Origin: Nonomuraea endophytica
GTDB taxonomy: Bacteria; Actinomycetota; Actinomycetes; Streptosporangiales; Streptosporangiaceae
DNA: 64,000 nucleotides
Assembly: GCF_014203235.1 (NCBI RefSeq)
Contig: NZ_JACHIN010000001.1
Location: 806,001 to 870,000 of the forward strand
Reading direction: 5' to 3'
The notes under the pieces: generated by a model
What the model was told of the DNA's origin: nothing
The model's input: only the letters and a program-made list of their open reading frames with translations
Databases searched by the model: none
Translations under genes and position numbers: made by a program
In this document: positions 25,286 to 34,235 of the stretch, one piece after another
Layout: every line of letters begins with the position of its first letter
Position numbering within the stretch: the first letter of the stretch is position 1

Positions 25286-26104
25286 ATGACCTTCCTCGTC
25301 ACCGGCGCCACCGGTACCGTCGGCCGCAACATCGTCGCCGAGCTGCTTGAGGCCGGCCACCAGGTGCGGGCGCTGACCAGGAACCCCGAGAAGGCTGGTC
25401 TGCCCGAGGGCGTCGAGGTCTTCGTCGGCGACCTCGCGCAGCCCGAGACCCTCGACGCCGCCTTCGCCGGAGTCACCGCCGTCCACCTGATCAACTTCGC
25501 CGGCGACAACTACGAGCCGCTGGAGAACGGCGACCTGATCGTCAAGCTGGCCGAGAAGCACGGCGTACGGCGGGCCACCGTCCTCGGCGGTCGCGCCGAC
25601 GGCCCCCTGGAGCAGGCGCTGACCGGAAGCGAGCTGGAGTGGACGCTGCTCAGCCCGGTCGAGTTCATGTCCAACACCAAGCAGTGGTGGGCCGAGACGG
25701 TCCGCGCCGGCGAGGTCATCCAGGAGCCGTTCGGCGGGCGGCTCAGCGCGATGGTGCACGAGCGCGACATCGCCGCGGTGGTGGCCAAGGTGCTCGTCGA
25801 CGGCGGTTACGACGGCCAGGAGCTCGTCCTGACCGGCCCCGAGGCGGTCACCACCGAGGAGAAGGCCCGCCAGCTCGGCGCGGCGATCGGCAAGGAGGTC
25901 GCCTTCGAGGAGCTGACCGAGGCCGGGGCCCGCGAGATGTGGGCCGCCAAGGGCATGGGCCCCGAGCTGATCGAGTTCCTGGTCGACGCCCTCGGCAACA
26001 CCCCCGAGATCGGCTACACGGTAGTCGACACCGTCGAGCGCGTCACCGGCCGCCCGGCGCGTTCCTTCGCCCAGTGGGCGCAGGAGAACGCGGCCGCTTT
26101 CTGA
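25286..26104 (+). CDS. NmrA-like NAD(P)H-binding oxidoreductase (atypical SDR)
   Basis: The 272-residue protein opens with the Rossmann motif FLVTGATGTVGRNIV and continues with VRALTRNPEKAGLPEGVEVF, AVHLINFAGDNYE and RATVLGGRADGPLEQ. Its last third, GRPARSFAQWAQENAAAF, is characteristic of NmrA-type NAD(P)-sensor/quinone-reductase proteins in actinomycetes. A close functional analogue lies at 41151 in this window. AGAAGGAG precedes the ATG. Its own operator-like repeats separate it from the FAD monooxygenase, so it need not be part of that operon. Substrate unknown. Confidence 0.88.
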   Translation: MTFLVTGATGTVGRNIVAELLEAGHQVRALTRNPEKAGLPEGVEVFVGDLAQPETLDAAFAGVTAVHLINFAGDNYEPLENGDLIVKLAEKHGVRRATVLGGRADGPLEQALTGSELEWTLLSPVEFMSNTKQWWAETVRAGEVIQEPFGGRLSAMVHERDIAAVVAKVLVDGGYDGQELVLTGPEAVTTEEKARQLGAAIGKEVAFEELTEAGAREMWAAKGMGPELIEFLVDALGNTPEIGYTVVDTVERVTGRPARSFAQWAQENAAAF

Positions 26105-26110
26105 GCCATC

Positions 26111-26134
26111 GGGGGCTCTCCGCGGAGAGCCTCC
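26111..26134 (+). terminator. Terminator hairpin after the NmrA-like gene
   Basis: The core GGCTCTCC-GCGGAGAGCC (26114-26131) is an 18-bp perfect palindrome with additional paired bases on each side. It lies about 8 bases beyond the NmrA-like stop. No T-tract. Confidence 0.6.
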
Positions 26135-26179
26135 GCTCACCTACTTCCAGCGCTTCACCACGGAGTCTTCCCCCCGCGC

Positions 26180-26362
26180 GTGTGGTGGCCGCTGGCCGTC
26201 GTGGGCGCGGCCGCGTACGCGGGGCTGGGGATCTGGCCGCCGATCATGCTGGCCTCCTACTACGCGGGCGCCACCCTGCGGCGCGGCCGTGACGTCGCCG
26301 CCTACCTGGGCGGGGCCGCGCTCGTGGCCGCCATCCTCGTGCACGACGCCGACCTGGGCTGA
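26180..26362 (+). pseudogene. Short hydrophobic ORF, possible remnant of a membrane sensor domain
   Basis: A 60-residue frame reads VWWPLAVVGAAAYAGLGIW, then LASYYAGATLRRGRDVAAYL and AALVAAILVHDADLG, giving two or three membrane-spanning segments. The pattern resembles the N-terminal membrane part of NarL-partner histidine kinases, but it stops before any kinase domain and the convergent importer operon begins immediately. It may be a decayed kinase fragment or a genuine small membrane protein. The upstream bases 26135-26179 hold no further recognisable gene. Confidence 0.35.
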
Positions 26363-27367
26363 TCAGGGGTTCAGCGCCGCGTAGTGGCAGGCCTCCTGGG
26401 CGGTGGGCACGGCGGGCAGGATCTCCAGCGGCTCGGTCCGGCACCTGGCCGCCACCCCGGCCTCCTCCGCCCTGCCCGAGGCCAGCACCTGGCAACGCGC
26501 GTGGAAGCGGCAGCCGCCCGGGATGCGGGTCGGGTCCGGGGGCTCGCCGGTCAGGATGACGCGTTCCGGCGACTCGGGCAGCACCGACATCAGCGCCTGC
26601 GTGTACGGGTGCCGCGGCGCGGTCAGGACCTGCTCGACCGGGCCGGACTCGACGATGCGCCCCAGGTACATGACCGCGACCCGGTCGGCGATGTTCCACG
26701 CCAGGCCCAGGTCGTGGGTGACGACCAGGGCCGACAGGCCGAGGTCGGCGCGGAGCTTGAGCATGAGAGCGAGGATCTCGCCGCGCACCGAGGCGTCCAG
26801 CGAGGCCACCGGCTCGTCGGCCACCAGGACGCGCGGGTTGAGCGCGAGCGCCCCGGCGATGACGACGCGCTGGCGCTGGCCGCCGGACAGCTCGTGCGGG
26901 TAGCGCAGGAAGAAGCGCTCCGGCGGCCGGAGCCCGGCGCGTGACAGCGCGTCGGCGACGACCTTCTCCTCGTCGGGCAGGCCGTGGATGCGCGGACCTT
27001 CGGCGACCGCCTCGTACACGGTGTGGCGGGGGTTGAGCGAGCCGGTCGGGTCCTGCAGCACGAGCTGCACCTCGCGCCGGTAGGCCTTGAGCGAGCGGGA
27101 GTCGTAGGACAGGGGGGCGCCGCCGTACCGGACGGTGCCGGAGCTCGGGCGCTCCAGGCCGAGCAGCGTGCGCGCGAGCGTGGTCTTGCCGCAGCCGGAC
27201 TCGCCGACCAGCGCGACGATCTCGCCCTCGCCGATGGCCAGGTTCACGCCGTCGACGGCGCGGGCGCGCCGCCCGCGCGAGGCGAAGTCCACGTGCAGGT
27301 CCTGCGCCTCCAGCAGCGTGGTGCGGGTGGCGGCCGCATGCTCCACGGGCGTCTCGGTCTCGGTCAT
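26363..27367 (-). CDS. Peptide ABC importer ATP-binding protein (OppF/DppF type)
   Basis: The 334-residue ATPase starts at ATG 27367, overlapping the upstream OppD stop (ATGA). It shows Walker A GESGCGKTTLART, Q-loop QDPTGSLNPR, signature LSGGQRQR, Walker B VLVADEPVASLD and the H-loop histidine in VVTHDLG. The C-terminal oligopeptide-transporter extension carries a Cys-containing GGCRFHARC motif, which in this family can bind an Fe-S cluster. It energises peptide uptake together with the OppD, B and C proteins. It is the last gene of the five-gene operon. Confidence 0.93.
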   Translation of the reverse strand: MTETETPVEHAAATRTTLLEAQDLHVDFASRGRRARAVDGVNLAIGEGEIVALVGESGCGKTTLARTLLGLERPSSGTVRYGGAPLSYDSRSLKAYRREVQLVLQDPTGSLNPRHTVYEAVAEGPRIHGLPDEEKVVADALSRAGLRPPERFFLRYPHELSGGQRQRVVIAGALALNPRVLVADEPVASLDASVRGEILALMLKLRADLGLSALVVTHDLGLAWNIADRVAVMYLGRIVESGPVEQVLTAPRHPYTQALMSVLPESPERVILTGEPPDPTRIPGGCRFHARCQVLASGRAEEAGVAARCRTEPLEILPAVPTAQEACHYAALNP

Positions 27368-28329
27368 GACGCCTCCTTCACGTGCACGCAGGCAGCGGTA
27401 CGGCCGGCGCCGGCGGACCAGAGCTCGACGTCCAGGGTCGGGCAGGCCTCGACCGCCACCGGGCACCGGGGATGGAACGAGCAGCCGCCGGGCAGCCGCA
27501 TCGGATCGGGCGGGTCGCCGCCGAGGCCCTTGGGCGCCATGCGGGAGACCGGGTCGCCGACGGTCGGGAAGGCGGCGGCCAGCGCCTTGCTGTAGGGGTG
27601 GCGGGCGTCGTGGAAGACCTCGTGGGAGGGGCCGTTCTCGACGATGCGGCCGGCGTACATGACGGCCAGCTGCCCGCACACATCCGCCAGAACCGACAAA
27701 TCGTGAGAAATCATGATCAGGGAGATATCCTGGGAGGCCACCAGCTCCTTGATCAACGTCAGCACCTGAGCCTGGACCATCACGTCCAGCGCGGTCGTCG
27801 GCTCGTCGGCGATGATCAGCCGGGGCTCGCACGCCAGCGCCATCGCGATCATGACCCGCTGCCGCTGCCCGCCGGACAGCTCGTGCGGGTAGCTGCGCGC
27901 CCGCCAGGACGGCAGCCCCACCTGGTCGAGCAGTTCTGCGACCCGCTTGCGGGCGCCCTCCGGCTTGGCCAGGCCGTGCACCAGCAGCGGTTCGGCGATC
28001 TGGTCGCCGATGCGGCGTACCGGATTGAGGCCGTGCTGCGCGCCCTGGAAGACGATCGACGCCTCCGCCCAGCGCACCGCCCGCAGGCGGCCCCACTTCA
28101 TGGTCAGCACGTCCTCGCCGTCGAGCAGGATCTTGCCGGTGACCCGGGCGTCGGCCGGCAGCAGCCGCAGCAGCGACATGGCCAGCGTCGACTTGCCCGA
28201 TCCCGACTCGCCCGCGACGCCCAGCGCCGCGCCCGCCGCCAGCTTCAGCGAGACCCCGCGTACCGCCGGAACCTCGCCGGAGGCGATCCGGTAGGTGACG
28301 GAGACGTCGTCCAGTTCGAGCAGGCTCAT
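27364..28329 (-). CDS. Peptide ABC importer ATP-binding protein (OppD/DppD type)
   Basis: The 321-residue protein starts [20 protein letters not shown] and contains Walker [15 protein letters not shown], signature [10 protein letters not shown], Walker [13 protein letters not shown] and the H-loop ISHDLS. The C-terminal part has the Opp/Dpp extension with [16 protein letters not shown]. It is translated from an ATG overlapping the permease stop and ends within the OppF start. Pairing of two different ATPases in one operon is the normal form of oligopeptide and dipeptide importers. An unusual Q-loop reads [13 protein letters not shown], typical of OppD variants that prefer larger ligands (inference). 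Confidence 0.93.
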   Translation of the reverse strand: MSLLELDDVSVTYRIASGEVPAVRGVSLKLAAGAALGVAGESGSGKSTLAMSLLRLLPADARVTGKILLDGEDVLTMKWGRLRAVRWAEASIVFQGAQHGLNPVRRIGDQIAEPLLVHGLAKPEGARKRVAELLDQVGLPSWRARSYPHELSGGQRQRVMIAMALACEPRLIIADEPTTALDVMVQAQVLTLIKELVASQDISLIMISHDLSVLADVCGQLAVMYAGRIVENGPSHEVFHDARHPYSKALAAAFPTVGDPVSRMAPKGLGGDPPDPMRLPGGCSFHPRCPVAVEACPTLDVELWSAGAGRTAACVHVKEAS

Positions 28330-29198
28330 CGCAACCTCGGGTTCAGCACGGCTTCCAGGGCCCGGCCGACCAGCGTGAACGCCATCACGACGGCGACGAT
28401 GCACAGGCCGGGGATGACGATGTACCACCAGGCGCCGTTGGAGGCGGCGTTCCAGTCGTAGGAGCCGCGCAGCATGGTCCCCCACGACGTCTTGTTGGAG
28501 CTCACGCCGAGGAAGGCCAGCGTGGACTCGGTGACGATCGCGCTGGCCACCTCCAGCGTGGTGCTGGCCAGCAGCAGCGGTGCCACGTTCGGCAGCACGT
28601 GCTTGGTCATGACGTGCCAGTGCCCCGCGCCGAGCGCCTTCGAGCGCTCGATGTACGGCCGCGCCTCCACCGCCAGCGTCTGCGCCCTGATCAGCCGCGC
28701 CGTGGACGGCCACGCCGTGACCCCGATCGCCACGATGATCGTGGTCATGCTGCCGCCCAGGATGGCGGCCAGCACCAGCGCGGTCACCAGCGACGGCAGC
28801 ACCAGGAACCAGTCGGTGACCCGCATCAGGGCGGCGCCGATCCAGCCGCGGAAGTGCCCTGACGCGATCCCGATCACGGTGCCGATCACCATGGCCAGCG
28901 CGGCGGCCAGGAACCCGATGAGCAACGAGGTCCGCGAACCCCACCAGATCAGTTCCAGGATGGAGCGCCCGGACTCGTCGTTGCCCAGCGCGCTGTCCGT
29001 GCCGGGCGCGCCGAAGCTCTTCCCGGTGTCCGAGACCACGCTGGTCACGCTGTCGTCGATGAACAGCGGCGCGATCAGCGCCAGCACCACCGCGACCACC
29101 AGGATGCCCAGCCCGACGACACCGGCCGGCTGGCGGCGGAACGTGGTCCAGAACCGGCCGAACGCCATCTTCCTGCGCGCCCACGCCACCGTGGTCAT
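28326..29198 (-). CDS. Peptide ABC importer permease (OppC/DppC type)
   Basis: The 290-residue permease starts at ATG 29198 (MTTVAWARRKMAFGRFW) and has a short N-terminal cytoplasmic part, a first helix (GLGILVVAVVLALIAPLFI), and the core helices typical of BPD_transp_1. The EAA-type coupling motif region reads ERSKALGAGHWHVMTKHVLPN. An N-terminal OppC_N-like segment is present. The gene overlaps its neighbours by 4 bp on both sides. The periplasmic/extracytoplasmic loop between the first two helices is short. The frame is open upstream to 29273 but lies inside OppB and is not considered coding. Confidence 0.92.
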   Translation of the reverse strand: MTTVAWARRKMAFGRFWTTFRRQPAGVVGLGILVVAVVLALIAPLFIDDSVTSVVSDTGKSFGAPGTDSALGNDESGRSILELIWWGSRTSLLIGFLAAALAMVIGTVIGIASGHFRGWIGAALMRVTDWFLVLPSLVTALVLAAILGGSMTTIIVAIGVTAWPSTARLIRAQTLAVEARPYIERSKALGAGHWHVMTKHVLPNVAPLLLASTTLEVASAIVTESTLAFLGVSSNKTSWGTMLRGSYDWNAASNGAWWYIVIPGLCIVAVVMAFTLVGRALEAVLNPRLR

Positions 29199-30250
29199 GC
29201 CGACCTCACCCTCGGGTCGAGGACGTGGTAGACCACGTCGGCCAGCGTGTTCATGAGGATCACCGAGACGCACAGCAGCATGAACGTGCCCTGCATCAGC
29301 GTGAAGTCCGGCACCTTGATCGCCCGGTAGAACAGCTGCCCGAGTCCCGGCCAGGTGAAGATGGCCTCCACCGTGACCGCGCCGCCCACGACGAAGCCGA
29401 TGCGCATGAAGACCAGCGTCACGGTCGGGAGCAGGGCGTTGGGCACCGCGTGGCGGCGCCGTACCTGATCGTCGCGCAGGCCCTTGGCCCGTGCGGTGGT
29501 GATGTAGTCCTGACCGACCTCGTCCAGCAGCGACGAGCGCATGACCAGCAGATACTGGGCGTAGACGACGCCGACCATCGTGAGAACGGGCAGGACCATG
29601 TGCATGCCGACGTCCAGGACGTAGGCGAAGCCGTCGGGCGCGTCCACGCTCTCGATGCCGCGGGTGGGGAAGATGCCCGGGATCGGGCCGATGCCGTTGC
29701 CCAGCGCCATCATCAGCAGCAGCCCGAGCCAGAACGTCGGCACCGACCAGAAGATCAGCGACGTGCTGGTGGAGAAGCGGTCGAAGCGGCTGCCGCGCCG
29801 CCAGCCCGCCTTGGTGCCCTGCCAGACGCCGAGGCCGACCGCGACGACGAGCGCCGTCCCGGCGAGCAGGATCGTCGCGGGCAGGCGATCCACGATCAGG
29901 TCGAGGACCGGGCGCTTGTACTCGTAGGAGGTGCCCAGATCCAGCCGCAGCGTGCCGGTCAGGAAGTCGAGGAACTGGTCGAACAGCGGCTTGTCGAGCC
30001 CGAGCCGGCGGCGTTCGAGGTCGAGCTGGGCCGGTGTCATGTTCCTGCCCTGGGCCAGGGCCCGCACCGGGTCGCCGGGCAGCATGCGGAACAGGAAGAA
30101 CGTGCCGATGATCACCATGCCGATGCTGAGCACCGCCCCGCCCGCCTTGACCGCTACGTACCGCAGCGGGCCCCGGTAGGCGGGGCGCTCGTCACCGGGG
30201 CCCGCCGCCTGCTCGGCGGCGGGCTCGATGGCTTCGAGCGGTGCTGTCAT
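29195..30250 (-). CDS. Peptide ABC importer permease (OppB/DppB type)
   Basis: The 351-residue permease has an acidic N-terminal cytoplasmic tail (MTAPLEAIEPAAEQ), a first helix VLSIGMVIIGTFFLFRMLPGDP, and the MLPGDPVRALAQGRN motif usual for OppB. Later helices include ATILLAGTALVVAVGLGV and a coupling region TTARAKGLRDDQVRRRHAVPN. The first periplasmic loop is of normal length. Start ATG 30250 overlaps the substrate-binding-protein stop by 4 bp. It forms the heterodimeric pore with OppC. Confidence 0.93.
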   Translation of the reverse strand: MTAPLEAIEPAAEQAAGPGDERPAYRGPLRYVAVKAGGAVLSIGMVIIGTFFLFRMLPGDPVRALAQGRNMTPAQLDLERRRLGLDKPLFDQFLDFLTGTLRLDLGTSYEYKRPVLDLIVDRLPATILLAGTALVVAVGLGVWQGTKAGWRRGSRFDRFSTSTSLIFWSVPTFWLGLLLMMALGNGIGPIPGIFPTRGIESVDAPDGFAYVLDVGMHMVLPVLTMVGVVYAQYLLVMRSSLLDEVGQDYITTARAKGLRDDQVRRRHAVPNALLPTVTLVFMRIGFVVGGAVTVEAIFTWPGLGQLFYRAIKVPDFTLMQGTFMLLCVSVILMNTLADVVYHVLDPRVRSA

Positions 30251-32061
30251 TCGCGTTCGTCCGCGACGCCCTTGCGCCGCCTGACCAGGAAGAATCCGAC
30301 GCCGCCGACCACGACGACCGCGGCCACGATGCCGATGATCAGGCCGGTGTTGGAGCCGCCCGCGCCAGAACCGGAGCCGCCTGCCGCGGTGGCCTTGGCG
30401 TCCAGCGTGTAGAAGGGCCAGTAGCTGCTGCCGCCGTAGATGATGCCGTCGCCCTCGGGGATCGAGGTGACGCTGGTGATCGTGCCCTTGCGGTAGCCCT
30501 CAAGGTCGTTCGGGTAGTAGATGGCGATCACCGGGGCGTCGGTGTAGAGCTTCTTCTGCATCTGCTTGATGATCTCGGCGCGCTTGGGGCGGTCGAGCTC
30601 CTTCAGCTGCTCCTGGTAGAGCTTCTCGAAGTCGGGGTTGCAGTAGAAGGACTCGGTGCCGCCGCCCTCGCCGGCCGCGTTCGGCCGCCGGCTGCACAGG
30701 TGCGTGGCCAGGACCTCTTCGGGGTCGGGGTTGACCGACCAGCCGCTGATCGCGATGTCGAACAGGCCGGTGACGCCGGTCTCCTCGGTGAACTTGCTGG
30801 AGTCCAGCCGGTTCGTGGTCAGCGTGATGCCGATTTCCTTGAAGAAGCCGGTCAGGTACTCGGCCAGCTTGTCCTCGACGGGAGTGTCGGTGTGGATGCT
30901 GAAGCGGAACTCGAGCTTCTTCTTGCCGTCGGGCATCGTGCGGACGCCGTCGGCGCCCTTCTTGTAGCCGGCCTCTTCGAGGATCTTGTTGGCGACGGCC
31001 GGGTCGTAGGAGATCTTCTCCTCGCCGGCGGCCTCCCAGAAGAAGTCCGTGTACATCGGCGGCACGATCGAGCCGTCGGCCGGCTTGGCCAGGCCGTTCT
31101 GCACCTCGGCGACGAGCTTGGCCTTGTCGATCGCGTGGTGCAGCGCGGTGCGGACCTTCGGGTCCTTCAGCGCCGGGTGACCGTCACCGACGGGCTTGTC
31201 GTCGGTGGTGGTGGCGCCGTGGTTGATCTGCAGGTACGCCGCGCGCCTGCCCTGCTTGTTCCACTGCTCGATGTTGGCGTCACCGGCGAGCGCCTGGAAG
31301 TCGGAGGGGGCGAGGCGGCCGATGAGGTCGATGTCGCCCTTCTTGAGCCCGATGATCGCGGCGGCCGGGTTGTCATAGAAGATGACCTGCAGCTCGTCGA
31401 TCTTGGGCTTGCCGCGCCAGTAGTCGGGGTTGGCCTTCAGCTTGACGTACTGGTCCTTCTTGTGTTCCGTCGCGATGAACGGCCCGCTGCTGACGGCCGG
31501 ATACTGCTCCGCCTCGAACTTGGCGATGTCGGTGACGCCCTCCCACACATGCTTGGGCATGATCGGGATGGGGTTCTCCAGCATCGAGGCCTGCGGGGCC
31601 TTGAGCTTGATGGTGAGGTCCTGGCCCGCGGCGGTGACGCTCTCGAAGTTCTCGACGGCCGGGCCGTTGGCGGTCTTGGCCGCCTCGTCCGTCATGATCT
31701 TGTTGAACGTCCAGGCGGCGTCGTCGGCGGTGACCGGCTTGCCGTCCGACCACTTCGCCTGCCGGATCTTGAACGTCCAGGTGAGGCCGTCCGGCGACGA
31801 CGTCCACGATTCGGCGAGGTCAGGGCTGGGCTTCAGGGTCTTGGAGTCGGGGACCGTGAGGTAGCCGAACATCCAGCGGTGAACCGAGGTGGAGATCAGC
31901 CGGACCGCGAGAAAGGGATTCATCGAGTCGACGGCCTGGGTCGCGCCAACGCGGACGATCTTCTTCCCCGCCGCCGGTTCCTGAGCAAGGGCCATCTGGC
32001 CCTGACCTGCTATGACAAGCGCCACGCTCAGCGCCGACAGGCGCGCGAGCCATTTTTTCAT
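30247..32061 (-). CDS. Peptide-binding protein of ABC importer (SBP family 5) with C-terminal membrane anchor
   Basis: The 604-residue protein has an N-terminal signal peptide (MKKWLARLSALSVALVIAGQ, cleavage near MALAQ) and a family 5 solute-binding domain. Motifs include DLAESWTSSPDGLTWTFKIR and KPVTADDAAWTFNKI. There is no lipobox cysteine in the signal region. Instead the C-terminus has a Gly/Ser-rich linker (GGSGSGAGGSNTG), a hydrophobic helix (LIIGIVAAVVVVGGVGFFLV) and a basic tail (RRRKGVADERE). This implies anchoring by a C-terminal transmembrane helix instead of a lipid. It is the first gene of the importer operon; a -35-like TTGACA lies at 32126-32131 on the minus strand, with no good -10. 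Confidence 0.92.
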   Translation of the reverse strand: MKKWLARLSALSVALVIAGQGQMALAQEPAAGKKIVRVGATQAVDSMNPFLAVRLISTSVHRWMFGYLTVPDSKTLKPSPDLAESWTSSPDGLTWTFKIRQAKWSDGKPVTADDAAWTFNKIMTDEAAKTANGPAVENFESVTAAGQDLTIKLKAPQASMLENPIPIMPKHVWEGVTDIAKFEAEQYPAVSSGPFIATEHKKDQYVKLKANPDYWRGKPKIDELQVIFYDNPAAAIIGLKKGDIDLIGRLAPSDFQALAGDANIEQWNKQGRRAAYLQINHGATTTDDKPVGDGHPALKDPKVRTALHHAIDKAKLVAEVQNGLAKPADGSIVPPMYTDFFWEAAGEEKISYDPAVANKILEEAGYKKGADGVRTMPDGKKKLEFRFSIHTDTPVEDKLAEYLTGFFKEIGITLTTNRLDSSKFTEETGVTGLFDIAISGWSVNPDPEEVLATHLCSRRPNAAGEGGGTESFYCNPDFEKLYQEQLKELDRPKRAEIIKQMQKKLYTDAPVIAIYYPNDLEGYRKGTITSVTSIPEGDGIIYGGSSYWPFYTLDAKATAAGGSGSGAGGSNTGLIIGIVAAVVVVGGVGFFLVRRRKGVADERE

Positions 32062-32125
32062 GTGTGCCTCACCTTCAGGCGGGGGGTTCCCTGTGTAGAG
32101 AAAGGCACACCATCCCGTAGTCGCG

Positions 32126-32131
32126 TGTCAA
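32126..32131 (-). promoter_or_regulatory. Possible -35 element for the peptide-importer operon
   Basis: On the minus strand TTGACA stands 64 bases upstream of the ATG of the binding-protein gene, in the only non-coding gap before the five-gene operon. About 17 bases further downstream the -10 position reads GTGCCT, a poor match, so the promoter call is weak. Confidence 0.25.
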
Positions 32132-32174
32132 CGAGTGGCGGAAAATTGTTTCATTCTCGTTTCCTGGAGCGGTG

Positions 32175-33815
32175 TTAATTTTCAAAGACCTGCCCGGCGT
32201 CGACCTTGAGATGGCGATCCACCTGCACGGCCTCGAGCATTCGCCGGTCATGGGTCACCAGCAGCAGCGTGCCCGGGTAGCTCGCCAGCGCCGACTCCAG
32301 CTGCTCGATCGCCGGCAGGTCGAGGTGGTTCGTGGGCTCGTCGAGCACCAGCAGGTTGACCCCTCTGGCCTGCAGAAGCGCCAGCGCCGCACGGGTCCGC
32401 TCACCGGGTGAGAGCGTCGCGGCGGCGCGCGGCACATGCCCAGCCCGCAACCCGTACTTGGCCAGCAGCGTACGCGCCTCACCCGGAACCAGCCCCGCCT
32501 CGCGGGTGAAGGCGTCGATCAGCGGCTCCTCGCCCACGAACAGCCCTCTGGCCTGGTCCACCTCACCGACCACGACGCCGGGACCCAGCGCCGCGTGCCC
32601 CTCGTCCAGCGGAATCCGGCCGAGCAGCGCGCCGAGCAACGTCGTCTTGCCCGAGCCGTTGGCCCCGGTGATCGCCACCCGCTCCGCCCAGCCGATCTCC
32701 AGGTCGACCGGGCCCAGGATGAAGCCGCCTCGCCGGACCACGCCCTGGCGTACCGTGGCCACGACGGCGCCCGCGCGCGGCGCCACGGCGATCTCCATCC
32801 GCAGCTCCCACTCCTTGCGCGGCTCCTCCACGACGTCGAGACGGTCGATCATCTTCTCGGTCTGCTTGGCCTTCGCCGCCTGCTTCTCGGTGGTCTCGAT
32901 GCGGGCGTTGCGTCCGATCTTGTCGTTGTCGGGCATCTTGCGGCGGGCGTTCTTGACGCCCTTCTCCATCCACGCCCGCTGCGTGCGCGCGCGGGCCTCC
33001 AGCCCGGCGCGGGTCTCGGCATATTCCTCGTACTGCTCGCGCGCATGCCTGCGGGCCACCTCCCGCTCGTCCAGATAGGCCTGGTAACCGCCCCCGAACA
33101 GGTTGACCTGCTGCTGGGCCAGGTCCAGCTCCAGCACCTTCGTCACGGTCCTGGCCAGGAACTCACGGTCGTGCGAGACCACCACGGTGCCCGCCCGCAG
33201 CCCCCGCACGAACGCCTCCAGCCGGTCGAGCCCGTCGAGGTCGAGGTCGTTGGTGGGCTCGTCGAGCAGGAACAGGTCATACCGGCTGAGCAGCAGAGAC
33301 GCCAGCCCGGCCCGAGCCGCCTGCCCGCCGGACAGCGTCGTCATAGGCTGATCCAGATCGATCTTCAGCCCCAGCTCGGCCGCAACCTCTTCGGCCCGCT
33401 CGTCCAGATCCGCGCCACCCAGCGACAACCAGCGCTCCAGGGCGACGCTGTAGTCGTCGTCGGCGCCCGGGGCCTGCTCGACAATGGCCTGAGTCGCCGC
33501 GTCGAGATCCTTCTGTGCCTTGGTCACGCCCGTACGCCTGGCCAGGAACGCCCTGACCGTCTCCCCCGGCCGGCGCTCCGGCTCCTGCGGCAGGTGGCCG
33601 ACGACGGCCGTGGCCGGGCTCAGCCGTATCTCGCCCTCCTCGGGCGCGTCGATCCCGACGAGCATCCGCAGCAACGTCGACTTGCCCGCGCCGTTGGCGC
33701 CGACCAGCCCGATCACGTCACCCGGGCCCACCACCAGATCGAGCCCGGAGAACAACACCCGCTCCCCGTGCCCAGCCGCCAGGTCCTTCACCACCATTGT
33801 CGCGCTCACGTGCAT
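32175..33815 (-). CDS. ABC-F family ATP-binding protein
   Basis: The 546-residue protein has two complete ATPase domains and no membrane helices. Domain 1: GLVGANGAGKSTLLRMLVG, LSGGQAARAGLA, LFLLDEPTNDLDLDGL. A charged linker helix (DEREVARRHAREQYEEYAET and EKQAAKAKQTEKM) follows. Domain 2: VAITGANGSGKTTLLGALLG, LSPGERTRAAL, LLVLDEPTNHLDLPAI. ABC-F proteins act on ribosomes, some protecting against antibiotics (Uup/VgaA/OptrA-like) and others being translation factors. The sequence does not tell which. It is transcribed in the same direction as the peptide importer but is separated from it by 113 bases. Start ATG 33815; MVVKDLA at 33797 is an alternative. Confidence 0.92.
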   Translation of the reverse strand: MHVSATMVVKDLAAGHGERVLFSGLDLVVGPGDVIGLVGANGAGKSTLLRMLVGIDAPEEGEIRLSPATAVVGHLPQEPERRPGETVRAFLARRTGVTKAQKDLDAATQAIVEQAPGADDDYSVALERWLSLGGADLDERAEEVAAELGLKIDLDQPMTTLSGGQAARAGLASLLLSRYDLFLLDEPTNDLDLDGLDRLEAFVRGLRAGTVVVSHDREFLARTVTKVLELDLAQQQVNLFGGGYQAYLDEREVARRHAREQYEEYAETRAGLEARARTQRAWMEKGVKNARRKMPDNDKIGRNARIETTEKQAAKAKQTEKMIDRLDVVEEPRKEWELRMEIAVAPRAGAVVATVRQGVVRRGGFILGPVDLEIGWAERVAITGANGSGKTTLLGALLGRIPLDEGHAALGPGVVVGEVDQARGLFVGEEPLIDAFTREAGLVPGEARTLLAKYGLRAGHVPRAAATLSPGERTRAALALLQARGVNLLVLDEPTNHLDLPAIEQLESALASYPGTLLLVTHDRRMLEAVQVDRHLKVDAGQVFEN

Positions 33816-33866
33816 TGATGCTAGCCAGCCGGGCGCACCCCGGTCGAAACCATTTAGTCTCTGGAG

Positions 33867-34235
33867 ATGCCCCGCCGTCCGATCGCCTTGGCCGCCGTCC
33901 TCACCGTGGCCGCGGGCCTGGGCGTACGCGCGCTGCTCTCCGGCCCCTTCGCCAAATACTCAGGCGACGCCCTCTACACCGTGCTGATCTACCTGGTGAT
34001 CGTCTTCATCCGCCCGCACGTGCGCCCCTGGACCGCCGCCCTGCTGGCCTGCGGGCTGAGCTGGGCCATCGAGTTCGCCCAGATCGCCGGCATCCCCACC
34101 GTCCTGCGCCCACTGCTCGGCAGCACCTTCAACCCACCCGACCTCTTCTGGTACGCCGCCGGCGCCACGCTGGCCGGAGCGGTTCACTACGTCATACTCC
34201 GTCGCCAGCCGTCAGAACGCAGGGCCGATGCGTGA
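33867..34235 (+). CDS. DUF2809 membrane protein
   Basis: The 122-residue protein has four hydrophobic segments: PIALAAVLTVAAGLGVRALL, SGDALYTVLIYLVIVFI, WTAALLACGLSWAIEFAQ and LFWYAAGATLAGAVHYVIL. The pattern GPFAKYSGDALYTVLIYLVI, together with the Glu-Phe pair in the third helix, matches DUF2809, a group of small membrane proteins of unknown function. It is divergent from the ABC-F gene. The 3' end overlaps a relic on the opposite strand. Confidence 0.87.
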   Translation: MPRRPIALAAVLTVAAGLGVRALLSGPFAKYSGDALYTVLIYLVIVFIRPHVRPWTAALLACGLSWAIEFAQIAGIPTVLRPLLGSTFNPPDLFWYAAGATLAGAVHYVILRRQPSERRADA

